Positions 1 through 6,164 of a stretch of DNA of 15,623 nt are shown here, piece by piece (positions within the stretch are counted from its first letter, which is position 1; each line of letters starts with the position of its first letter). The DNA is from CAZAGD01 sp049699975 (GTDB lineage: Bacteria; Desulfobacterota; SM23-61), in assembly GCA_049699975.1 (NCBI GenBank), contig JBNAWB010000073.1, forward strand, positions 1-15,623. Direction: 5' to 3'. The translations under genes and the position numbers were made by a program. Under the pieces are notes generated by a model. It searched no databases. It saw nothing but the letters and a program-made list of their open reading frames with translations, and had not been told where the DNA came from.

Positions 1-977
1 TTAAGAGCAATGTCGATGAGTTAAAGACCGATGTTTTAGGAAATACTTTTGGTTTAATCAAAGGCCAAGGCGCCGGAAAACCCGTGGTCATGCTGGCGGG
101 TCATTGTGATGAAGTAGGTTTCATGGTGAAATATATAGATGAAAATGGATTTCTCTACTTTTCGGCCATTGGCGGAATAGATGAGCACCTTCTCCCCGGC
201 AAAAGAGTGTGGGTACATACAAAAAAAGGAGCGATCACCGGAGTAATCGGTCGCAAACCAATCCATTTAATAGATCAAAAGGATCGCGATAAAATAGTCC
301 CTATACATAATCAATTCATCGACATTGGCGCTAAAAATAAAAATGAGGCCTCCAGGTTGGTAAAAATCGGAGACCCGATTACCTTTGCCGGGGGCGTCGA
401 AAAACTTCTTGGCGACCGTATTGTCTCCCGGGGCTTCGACGATAAGGTGGGTAGCTTCGTGGTAGCTGAAGTTTTGCGTTTAATCGGCGAAAGGAAAGAA
501 CGGCCCAAATGCACTATATACGGTGTTTCTACTGTGCAGGAAGAACTTGGCTTGCGCGGCGCCACGACTAGTGCTTATCAAATTCAGCCTGATGTCGGGA
601 TTGCCGTGGAAGTGGGTCATGCCAGCGACTATCCCGAAGCTGATAAAAAGCGTGTGGGGGAATACAAATTAGGGGCCGGGCCAATCATCGCCCGGGGAGC
701 TAATATTAATCCTGTAGTTTATGATCTTTTAATTAAGGCAGCTGGCCAAAATAAAATACCTTTTCAGATTTTCGGAGCTCCGCGGGCAACGGGGACAGAT
801 GCTAATGTGATTCAGCTTTCGCGCAAAGGAGTGGCTACCGGATTGGTGAGCGTACCTTTGCGTTACATGCACACGCCCACGGAAGTTCTATCTCTTCAAG
901 ACTTGGAATCCACTTGCCGCCTTCTGATAGAATTTATTTATAGTTTAGATGAAAAAATTAGCTTTATACATATGTAA
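1..977 (+). CDS. M42 family metallo-aminopeptidase, 5' end cut by the window
   Basis: Partial gene: the frame is open from the window edge (first full codon at base 3) and gives 324 residues, so only about 20-35 N-terminal residues of a usual 345-360 are missing. M42 enzymes are dinuclear-metal aminopeptidases of the cytoplasm that trim peptides, often as large tetrahedral assemblies. The ligand and catalytic motifs are visible in order: GHCDEVG (first His and Asp), SRGFDDKVG (bridging Asp), VQEELGLRGA (catalytic and metal Glu), AVEVGHASDYP (where most relatives I recall have Asp, here Glu), and RYMHTPTE (last His). The segment KRVGEYKLGAGPIIARG is also typical. A GTG at 84 lies inside the domain and is not the start. 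The gene is convergent with the response regulator, 21 bases away, with no clear terminator between them. Family assignment is secure; substrate preference is unknown. Confidence 0.93.
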   Translation, partial: KSNVDELKTDVLGNTFGLIKGQGAGKPVVMLAGHCDEVGFMVKYIDENGFLYFSAIGGIDEHLLPGKRVWVHTKKGAITGVIGRKPIHLIDQKDRDKIVPIHNQFIDIGAKNKNEASRLVKIGDPITFAGGVEKLLGDRIVSRGFDDKVGSFVVAEVLRLIGERKERPKCTIYGVSTVQEELGLRGATTSAYQIQPDVGIAVEVGHASDYPEADKKRVGEYKLGAGPIIARGANINPVVYDLLIKAAGQNKIPFQIFGAPRATGTDANVIQLSRKGVATGLVSVPLRYMHTPTEVLSLQDLESTCRLLIEFIYSLDEKISFIHM

Positions 978-998
978 TTTCAAATAAAAACTTTGTTA

Positions 999-2354
999 TT
1001 AATTTAACCCATACTTTTTCATTTTATAACGCAAGACGCGTTCGTTTATTCCTAATTCCGCTGCAGCTTTGGTCTGTACTCCCTCATTATTTTTTAAGGC
1101 CTTCAGGATCATTTGCCGTTCAATCTCTTCTAAGATTTTGGGCAAACTCCGACCTTCTTTCCCTTCTTCATAAAATCCTTCCATATTAAATTCGCGAATA
1201 TTTAAGGGGAGCTCATTAACCGTGATGATCTTCCCCGGGCATAAAACAACGGCCCGCTCGATAATATTTTCCAGTTCCCGGACATTCCCTGGATAATCAT
1301 ATTTCAGGAGAAGATCTTGGGCTTCCTTGGTCAAGCCGACAACCTCTTTTTTATTTTGCCCGCTATATTTTTTTAGAAAGTGTTCAATGAGCAAAGGAAT
1401 ATCTTCTCTCCTGGCGCGCAGAGGAGGAAGGGTTATAGTGACCACGTTTAGCCGGTAATAAAGATCTTCGCGAAAAGTTCCTTTTTTAATAGCCTCTTCC
1501 AAATTGCGATTCGTGGCCGCAATGACCCGCACGTCCACCTTGATAGTCTGATTGCTACCCACACGTTCGAACTCTTTCTCTTGCAAGACGCGCAAGAGCT
1601 TCAGCTGCAAGGGCAGAGAAAGGTCCCCGATCTCGTCGAGAAAAATTGACCCTTGATCCGCCTGTTCAAAACGTCCGATGCGCCGGGTAACGGCGCCGGT
1701 AAAAGCCCCTTTTTCATGGCCGAATAGTTCGCTCTCCAAAAGAGTTTCGGGAAGAGCCGCACAATTAACCTTTATAAATGGCTTGTCTGCCCGGGGACTG
1801 GCGTAATGAATCGCCCGCGCTATCAGCTCTTTCCCCGTACCACTCTCGCCCAAAATCAGGATGGTGGCTTGACTGGCTGCTACGCGCCCCACTAAGTTTA
1901 ATGCTTCTTCCATTGGTCGGCTGTTAGAAACTATAAAATCAACTTTAAATTTTTCGCGCAACTGCTCCCGCAATAAGCGGTTCTCGCGACTTAATTTTAT
2001 TTCTTTTTCTATCCTTTGAATCAAAATTAAAAGTTCATCAAGGTCGATAGGTTTGGTTAAATAGTCGTAAGCTCCTTCTTTCATAGCGGCTACAGCCGAG
2101 CTAACGCTGCCGAAGGCGGTCATGATGACCACCACCGTCTCCGGATTTAACCTTTTTATTTCTTTTAAGAGCTGCAAACCTTCCATCTCGGGCATACGTT
2201 GGTCAGTGAGCACTAAGTCAAAATTTCCATTTTTAAACTTTTCTAAGGCTATCCGTCCATTTTCCGCGATATCACAACGATAACCCTGTTTGCTTAAGAA
2301 ACCAGCCAACATCTCGCCCTGGACTCGTTCATCATCTACTATTAATATTTCCAT
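999..2354 (-). CDS. Sigma-54-dependent response regulator, NtrC/ZraR type
   Basis: 451 residues with the full three-domain layout of an NtrC-family activator. The receiver domain (about 1-115) has the acidic pair D7-D8, phospho-acceptor D51 in LVLTDQRMP, T79 and K101. The AAA+ domain (about 140-370) has Walker A GESGTGKE at 169-176, the sigma-54-contacting GAFTGA loop at 216-221, Walker B SIFLDE at 236-241 and the RARRED arginine region. A Fis-type helix-turn-helix closes the protein (about 415-451, KAAAELGINERVLRYKMKK). It starts at ATG 2352-2354, two bases after the kinase stop, with GAGGGG about 6 bases upstream. Lying directly behind a kinase and two ZraP-like genes, it is most likely the ZraR counterpart. 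The sigma-54 promoter and paired palindromes at 5561-5780 are its probable target (inference). Confidence 0.95.
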   Translation of the reverse strand: MEILIVDDERVQGEMLAGFLSKQGYRCDIAENGRIALEKFKNGNFDLVLTDQRMPEMEGLQLLKEIKRLNPETVVVIMTAFGSVSSAVAAMKEGAYDYLTKPIDLDELLILIQRIEKEIKLSRENRLLREQLREKFKVDFIVSNSRPMEEALNLVGRVAASQATILILGESGTGKELIARAIHYASPRADKPFIKVNCAALPETLLESELFGHEKGAFTGAVTRRIGRFEQADQGSIFLDEIGDLSLPLQLKLLRVLQEKEFERVGSNQTIKVDVRVIAATNRNLEEAIKKGTFREDLYYRLNVVTITLPPLRARREDIPLLIEHFLKKYSGQNKKEVVGLTKEAQDLLLKYDYPGNVRELENIIERAVVLCPGKIITVNELPLNIREFNMEGFYEEGKEGRSLPKILEEIERQMILKALKNNEGVQTKAAAELGINERVLRYKMKKYGLN

Positions 2355-2356
2355 CT

Positions 2357-4069
2357 TTACCCCTCTTCCTGCGGAGGCAGAAAAACTTGAAAAATTGTCC
2401 CCCGCCCCACCTGACTGATAACTTCGATTCTTCCCCCATGTTCTTTGATTATTTTATGCGCCAAAGGTAATCCCAAGCCCATGCCTTTGTCTTTAGTAGT
2501 AAAATAATAATCGAAAATACGACGTAAGTTTTCTGGGGGGATGCCCGGTCCTGAATCAGCTACCTCGATCAAAATTTCTTTATCCCCTGAAAATTTAGCT
2601 GCTAATTTTAAATTTCCCCCTTCTGGCATGGCCTGCAGGGCATTATTAGCTAAATTCAGCAGGGCTTCCTGCAAGCGCTGGCGGTCGACTTTCAAGGGCG
2701 GCAGATGAGGAGCAATTTCTTCCTCTATTTTTATTTTTTGCTGTTCGGCAGTCTCTTGAATAAGCAAAACTAAATCTCGTAAAATCTCTGTTATCTGAAC
2801 TTGGCTTAATTGCAACTTAGCCGGCCGGGCAAAAAATAAGAATTGTTCTATAATTTCATTTACCCGCTGCACTTCTCCTCGCAGCACATCAGTAAAGCGA
2901 AGATATTCTTCTTTTTCGGAGCCTGCGGCCGGAAGAAATTCCCGCTGCAAGCGCTGAATGGCCATACTTATGGCATTCAAAGGATTGCGAATCTCGTGAG
3001 CCACGGCCGCAGCCAAATTGGCCAAAGAGGATAATTTCTCCGATTGATGAATTTTATCTTCTAACTCCTTTAATTTAGCCAGATGGCGGTTTTCCAGACG
3101 GTAAATGATAGTTATACCTAAACCCCCAAAGACCAAAAGGAATAGACTAAAAAGAAATATATTTCGCCGGTCAGCAGCTATTATTTCCTCAACCTTTTCT
3201 GTATGCAAACCTATTCTTAAAGCGATCCTATTTCCTTCTTCAACTTCTATTACTTTGGCTACTTCGAAGATACCCGGTTTTCTTTGATTATCGACTTCAA
3301 GTTTTCCCCGCCCTTTTTGAAATAAACTTTTAACAAAAGGGTCGGCCTCTTTTTGGCCTATTTGGGCCGGATTGGTATTGGCCCATATCAGAAAATCTTC
3401 CCCTTGGAAAGAAATATATTTAATGCCCACATTTCCACCCCATTCCTCGATCACTCCTTGCAAAATAACTCGACGCCGATAAAAGCGCAGATCATCTTGG
3501 TTTATATGAATAAGCAAAACACCCTTCCCGGCTTTGCGAGCCACGGCTAAAGAAAGGCTTTCCACTTGTCCTGTTTCGGCTTTTTCTTTACGTTCGATAG
3601 CATAAAGAGATTTTCCCTCTAAGAGGGGCAGGCAAAAATGTGGTGGGGATATTTCTTCTTGACCAAAAATAATAAGCAGAGAAGAAAAATGTTCTTTTTC
3701 AGCTATTTCTCTTAGCTTATTCTTTGCTGGCAATTCTGTCCCCAATTCTTGGTCAACGCGGAAGGCCTTTTCCAGAATAAGATCTACCACTGCTTCATCC
3801 AAAGACCAAAAATTAGGAGGAGTAAAAAAAGAAGAAATCTCGGGGTAGGCTTCAATGGCATGCAAAGAAGAAAAGCTACTTTGAATACTTTTTTCTAACC
3901 CGGAAATTAAGGCTGATCCCTCATCGAAGAGCAAGCCATAAAGATTGTCTTTAGCTCTTTTAGCTTCATACAGACCGTTGAAAATGACCAATAAAGCTAA
4001 AAGAATCCATATCGTTAACAGGGTAACTGGCCGAAAAAACCAACTTTTCCCCTTTACCAATTTTTCCAC
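2357..4069 (-). CDS. Membrane sensor histidine kinase, ZraS/AtoS type
   Basis: 570 residues. A membrane segment at about 14-33 and another at about 303-324 enclose a periplasmic sensor region of about 270 residues, clearly larger than I recall for ZraS and with no fold I can name. The kinase core follows: HisKA with phospho-acceptor H358 in VAHEIRNPLNA, N-box LLNLANNALQAM (about 470-481), G1 box DSGPGIP (505-511), F-box FDYYFTTK and G2 box GMGLGLPLA. There is no PAS domain after the second membrane helix, only a short coiled linker (about 325-345). The start is GTG and shares one base with the TAG stop of the preceding LTXXQ gene (TAGTG), with a purine-rich GAGGGGGAT upstream, which implies translational coupling. 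It should phosphorylate the regulator 2 bases downstream. The signal is likely metal or envelope stress, by analogy with ZraS/ZraP. Confidence 0.94.
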   Translation of the reverse strand: MEKLVKGKSWFFRPVTLLTIWILLALLVIFNGLYEAKRAKDNLYGLLFDEGSALISGLEKSIQSSFSSLHAIEAYPEISSFFTPPNFWSLDEAVVDLILEKAFRVDQELGTELPAKNKLREIAEKEHFSSLLIIFGQEEISPPHFCLPLLEGKSLYAIERKEKAETGQVESLSLAVARKAGKGVLLIHINQDDLRFYRRRVILQGVIEEWGGNVGIKYISFQGEDFLIWANTNPAQIGQKEADPFVKSLFQKGRGKLEVDNQRKPGIFEVAKVIEVEEGNRIALRIGLHTEKVEEIIAADRRNIFLFSLFLLVFGGLGITIIYRLENRHLAKLKELEDKIHQSEKLSSLANLAAAVAHEIRNPLNAISMAIQRLQREFLPAAGSEKEEYLRFTDVLRGEVQRVNEIIEQFLFFARPAKLQLSQVQITEILRDLVLLIQETAEQQKIKIEEEIAPHLPPLKVDRQRLQEALLNLANNALQAMPEGGNLKLAAKFSGDKEILIEVADSGPGIPPENLRRIFDYYFTTKDKGMGLGLPLAHKIIKEHGGRIEVISQVGRGTIFQVFLPPQEEG

Positions 4070-4584
4070 TACCTATTGAATCCCCCTCGCCATTGCCTCA
4101 TTCGCTGCCCGGGAGGTGGTTGAAGAAAGAACTCAGGCGGCAAGAGCTTTTGCTGTTCGGCAGTAAGCACCCCTCTGATTTCCAGTTGATAAAGAATTGT
4201 CCTTTCTTGGATCTTTGCTTCCAATTGGGAAATCTCCCGTTGTTTGGCCAGAATTTGCGCAGTTTCTGCCTGAGGATTTCGCATCAGATCTCGCAGATCA
4301 AATCTTTTAATTATTAATTCATTCCGCCAAACCAAAGTGTCGCGCAAGTATGCTTCCCGCAATTCTTGCAGGCGGATTCTTTGCTCAGGGTTAAGATTCA
4401 ATTGCTGGAGAAGATGGTGCCAATGTTCAGGCATGTGGCCCATTCTTCCTTTGGGGCCAGGTAAGTCTCTTCCCATAGGCCCAGAGGGGGTGGTCTTCAT
4501 CTTTTCCGGCGGTCCTTGCGCTAAAGAAAAGGAAGGGAGTAAAAAAAGTAAGACCGAAAATATGAAAATCTTTCCTATCCTCAT
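4069..4584 (-). CDS. Periplasmic LTXXQ/Spy-CpxP-ZraP family protein, cotranscribed with the kinase
   Basis: 171 residues with a clear signal peptide (hydrophobic 5-20, SLA-Q cut near 22-23). The mature N-terminus is Pro/Gly/Met rich and includes GHMPEHWHH, a His/Met cluster that could bind metal. The helical core carries two LTXXQ-like signatures, LNPEQ and LTAEQQ, around a long charged helix (LREAYLRD, WRNELIIKR, ILAKQREI, KIQERT). The same landmarks occur in the same order in the protein at 4977-5504, so the two are paralogues. In this family ZraP acts as a zinc-linked periplasmic chaperone that damps the ZraS kinase, and Spy and CpxP do comparable work. Being coupled by a 1-base overlap to the kinase, this copy is a good candidate for the direct kinase modulator (inference). 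The start ATG has only a weak Shine-Dalgarno (TTTAGGCT), but the signal peptide begins exactly there. Confidence 0.87.
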   Translation of the reverse strand: MRIGKIFIFSVLLFLLPSFSLAQGPPEKMKTTPSGPMGRDLPGPKGRMGHMPEHWHHLLQQLNLNPEQRIRLQELREAYLRDTLVWRNELIIKRFDLRDLMRNPQAETAQILAKQREISQLEAKIQERTILYQLEIRGVLTAEQQKLLPPEFFLQPPPGQRMRQWRGGFNR

Positions 4585-4622
4585 AGCCTAAATTTTTTGG
4601 CAAAATAAAAGAGCTGCCATAT

Positions 4623-4799
4623 CTAAAAGCAGCCTAACTGGCATTGAATGATCTTGATCTTCAATTTGTTGAGTAAATCTCCTACTTTTTTCATGGGTAT
4701 TTTATTTTCTATGGCAATTTTTTGGGCTACCGCACATGTTATCTTCCCATCTTGAGCCGCTTCTTTAAGTTTGTTAGCAATTTCTTCTTCGTTAAACAT
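4623..4799 (-). CDS. Small cytoplasmic Cys protein with C-terminal CQLGCF, function unknown
   Basis: 58 residues. The start is taken as ATG 4797-4799 because a perfect GGAGG lies 8 bases upstream; a longer in-frame TTG start at 4812-4814 has no such site. The protein is hydrophilic with no signal peptide or membrane helix. It begins with a helical stretch (EEEIANKLKEAAQDGK), has a Cys in ITCAVAQ, then a second helical stretch (IPMKKVGDLLNKL) and a strand-like KIKII running into the C-terminal CQLGCF. The middle could be a small winged-helix or HTH-like fold, but this is a guess. From memory, unverified, similar small proteins with this tail occur in other anaerobes. It is the first gene behind the sigma-70-type promoter at 4861-4889, in one direction with the LTXXQ protein, kinase and regulator. 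Its three cysteines suggest metal or redox binding; the function is unknown. Confidence 0.72.
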   Translation of the reverse strand: MFNEEEIANKLKEAAQDGKITCAVAQKIAIENKIPMKKVGDLLNKLKIKIIQCQLGCF

Positions 4800-4860
4800 G
4801 TATTTTTCCTCCAAGTTATTTTTATCCCCTCCATCAAATTTCTCATGGGGAAGGTTTAAA

Positions 4861-4889
4861 AATATAAGAAAATTTGAGCATTAATTCAA
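4861..4889 (-). promoter_or_regulatory. Sigma-70-type promoter for the CQLGCF-LTXXQ-kinase-regulator operon
   Basis: On the minus strand TTGAAT (4889-4884) and TATATT (4866-4861) are separated by exactly 17 bases. This matches 4/6 and 5/6 of the consensus and places transcription start near 4854, about 55 bases before the ATG at 4799. It lies downstream of the terminator at 4921-4954, so the sensor operon would be transcribed separately from the ZraP-like gene. Confidence 0.5.
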
Positions 4890-4920
4890 TAGAAATATAA
4901 CATATCACCAAGGGCTTCGG

Positions 4921-4954
4921 AAATATAAAAAAGGGGAGGTTCCCCTCCCCTTTT
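4921..4954 (-). terminator. Rho-independent terminator of the ZraP-like gene
   Basis: A perfect 11-bp stem (arms 4929-4939 and 4944-4954, AAAAGGGGAGG on +) has a 4-base loop. Read on the minus strand it is followed by a T-rich run, and it sits about 20 bases after the stop of the gene ending at 4977. It separates that gene from the next operon in the same direction. Confidence 0.85.
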
Positions 4955-4976
4955 CTTCCATTTATTTAATTACATT

Positions 4977-5504
4977 TTACCAAAAGCAAGGGCCATAGCC
5001 CATTCCGCGCCCAAGTCCGAATCCACCTTTTCTCCCAAAGCCAGCTCCAGGTCCGAACCAACCAAATGCTGCTCCCAATTTTGCTTGTTGCTCTGGGGTT
5101 AATATTTGACGCATCTCTAAACGATGTTTAGTGGTTTTCTCCTGAATCTTTTCTATTAAAGCATTAATCTCTCTTTGCTTCGCTAAAATCTTATTTTGGT
5201 CCGGATTGGGTTGCAGCCATAAAGACCGCAATTCTAAACGTTTGCTAAATAGCTCGTTTTGCCAAGGGGTAATCTCTTTCCAAAATGCCTCGCGTAAGGC
5301 TTGCATTTTTTGCAATTGTTCCGCGGTCAAATTGAGATTTACTGCCCAAGCACCTGGAAAATAACCAGAAGCATATGGGCCAGCGGCTATCCATGCACCA
5401 GGCCCATACCCCATACCTGCTCCTCTTCCCCATCCTTGAGCAAATGCTAAACCTGAAGTAGCCAAAATAGTTATGGCCAAAACAGTTAAAATCAACTTTT
5501 TCAT
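4977..5504 (-). CDS. ZraP-like periplasmic LTXXQ protein under a sigma-54 promoter
   Basis: 175 residues with a classical signal peptide (MKKLILTVLAITILATSGLAFA, cut near 22). A Gly/Trp/Tyr-rich N-terminus (GWGRGAGMGYGPGAW) leads into the helical LTXXQ core: LNLTAEQ, LREAFW, WQNELFSKR, ILAKQREI, KIQEKT, ILTPEQQ. The C-terminus is again Gly-rich and ends GMGYGPCFW, close in style to the Gly-rich metal-binding tail of ZraP. ZraP is a periplasmic zinc-responsive chaperone made on demand. This gene has the expected arrangement: its own sigma-54 promoter at 5561-5576, upstream activator-like sites, and a terminator directly after it. The Shine-Dalgarno is AAAGGGG, about 6 bases before ATG. It is a paralogue of 4069-4584. 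Chaperone or metal-buffer function is by family analogy; the single C-terminal Cys is the only cysteine in the mature protein. Confidence 0.87.
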   Translation of the reverse strand: MKKLILTVLAITILATSGLAFAQGWGRGAGMGYGPGAWIAAGPYASGYFPGAWAVNLNLTAEQLQKMQALREAFWKEITPWQNELFSKRLELRSLWLQPNPDQNKILAKQREINALIEKIQEKTTKHRLEMRQILTPEQQAKLGAAFGWFGPGAGFGRKGGFGLGRGMGYGPCFW

Positions 5505-5560
5505 AGCTATCCCCTTTCTTTTCTAAATTGTTTAATTTGCTTAACGCATTTATTTTTTAT

Positions 5561-5576
5561 AGCAACCTTTATGCCA
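5561..5576 (-). promoter_or_regulatory. Sigma-54 (-24/-12) promoter for the ZraP-like gene
   Basis: The minus strand reads TGGCATAAAGGTTGCT, a full match to TGGCAYR-N4-TTGCW with GG and GC exactly 10 bases apart. Transcription start is expected near 5550, giving a leader of about 46 bases before the ATG at 5504. A regulator with a GAFTGA loop is encoded 3 kb downstream. Confidence 0.85.
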
Positions 5577-5612
5577 AAACGTTAATAACTAATCATATTT
5601 ATAACTAATTGA

Positions 5613-5623
5613 AATCATTTGAT
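5613..5623 (-). promoter_or_regulatory. Possible IHF-type bending site between promoter and upstream sites
   Basis: The minus strand carries ATCAA-N4-TT, the core of the IHF consensus, with both outer consensus bases off. It lies between the sigma-54 promoter and the upstream palindromes, where a DNA bend would be expected. The region is AT-rich, so chance is a real alternative. Confidence 0.25.
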
Positions 5624-5668
5624 CATTTAAATAACTATTTCCCGCAGACGATTCTTCTAAAAATTAAA

Positions 5669-5686
5669 ATCGGAAAAATTGTCGAA
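5669..5686 (-). promoter_or_regulatory. Proximal upstream activator-like site (half-perfect palindrome)
   Basis: The right arm TTGTCGAA (5679-5686) is identical to the arm of the distal site at 5763-5780; the left arm matches 5 of 8 positions. The centre is about 127 bases upstream of the predicted sigma-54 start, within the usual range for NtrC-type activators. Confidence 0.5.
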
Positions 5687-5762
5687 GCAAAAAATAGGTT
5701 TATTAAAAGACTAATAATTTCAAAAAATTAGAATATATAAAAATTTCGCCAATTAGGTAATG

Positions 5763-5780
5763 TTCGACAATTTTGTCGAA
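5763..5780 (-). promoter_or_regulatory. Distal upstream activator-like site (perfect palindrome)
   Basis: TTCGACAA-TT-TTGTCGAA: two perfect 8-base arms around 2 bases. Its centre is 94 bases from the proximal site, close to nine helical turns, so both would face the same side of the helix. It is the likely binding site for a Fis-type HTH dimer, presumably the regulator at 999-2354. Confidence 0.55.
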
Positions 5781-5869
5781 TCTTCAAATATATCTCCTCC
5801 CAAGCATTAAATTCTTAGAATTTTTTATATTGTTAAAATGCCAAGTTTTAAATAGGAGGTAAATTACTT

Positions 5870-5917
5870 TTGAATTTCAGCCCCGCACAGCACTTTCTTT
5901 TTTCGCTTTACGCTTAG
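5870..5917 (+). other. Possible 15-codon remnant ORF behind a strong Shine-Dalgarno
   Basis: AGGAGGT at 5854-5860 is followed 9 bases later by TTG and 15 sense codons that run into the tandem repeat and stop at TAG 5915-5917. The peptide shows nothing recognisable. It may be the head of a decayed gene or simply chance; I do not treat it as a functional gene. Confidence 0.15.
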
Positions 5918-5931
5918 CGCTATGCGCTTTG
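5904..5931 (+). repeat. Four degenerate 7-base tandem units (CGCTNNN)
   Basis: Units CGCTTTA, CGCTTAG, CGCTATG and CGCTTTG are head to tail in the spacer upstream of ugpB. Confidence 0.7.
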
Positions 5932-5949
5932 CCCTAAGCTTTTTTAACC

Positions 5950-5973
5950 GCAGCACTGCAGCACTCCAGCACC
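5950..5973 (+). repeat. Three 8-base tandem units (GCAGCACT)
   Basis: GCAGCACT, GCAGCACT and CCAGCACC follow one another 18 bases after the 7-base repeat. They are a second, unrelated short tandem array in the same spacer. Confidence 0.65.
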
Positions 5974-6100
5974 AATCTTGTTAGCTCCTCGTTGCTCCCT
6001 GCCTTTCATTTTCCCCCTTCACACTCTTCAGCCTTCCACCTTACATTTCGCTTTTTTGCCCCTTTGCTTCCTGCTTTTTACCTTCACCATCTCTAAAATT
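5974..6100 (+). other. Pyrimidine-rich gene-free spacer upstream of ugpB
   Basis: The + strand is dominated by C and T with very few G, in repeated CCTTT/CTTTC-like words. There is no credible ORF, RNA gene or promoter inside it. It may be degenerate repeat sequence continuing the two short arrays before it. Confidence 0.45.
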
Positions 6101-6106
6101 AAATCC

Positions 6107-6134
6107 TTGACATTTTCGCCAAATTAATTAATTC
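6107..6134 (+). promoter_or_regulatory. Possible promoter of the ugp operon
   Basis: A perfect -35 TTGACA is at 6107-6112. The best spaced -10 is only TAATTC (6129-6134, 16-base spacer); a better TAAAAT at 6135-6140 is too far (22 bases). It lies about 30 bases before the start codon of ugpB. No Pho-box-like direct repeats are evident. Confidence 0.35.
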
Positions 6135-6164
6135 TAAAATAAATTTAAAAACCGGAGGTGCCTT

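Noticed and set aside
3105..3550. Open frames on + across the kinase gene
   Set aside because: They are antisense shadows with no ribosome binding site and low-complexity translations; the minus-strand kinase is unambiguous.
4595..4620. TGGCA...TTGCC on the minus strand before the LTXXQ gene, looking like a second sigma-54 promoter
   Set aside because: The two blocks are 11 bases apart instead of 6, so GG and GC are not at the required distance.
4800..4814. TTG start adding five residues to the CQLGCF protein
   Set aside because: The GGAGG used by ATG 4797-4799 overlaps this start; nothing suitable lies upstream of the TTG.
6000..6164. Pho box controlling ugpB
   Set aside because: No CTGTCAT-like 11-base direct repeats upstream of the start; phosphate control cannot be claimed.
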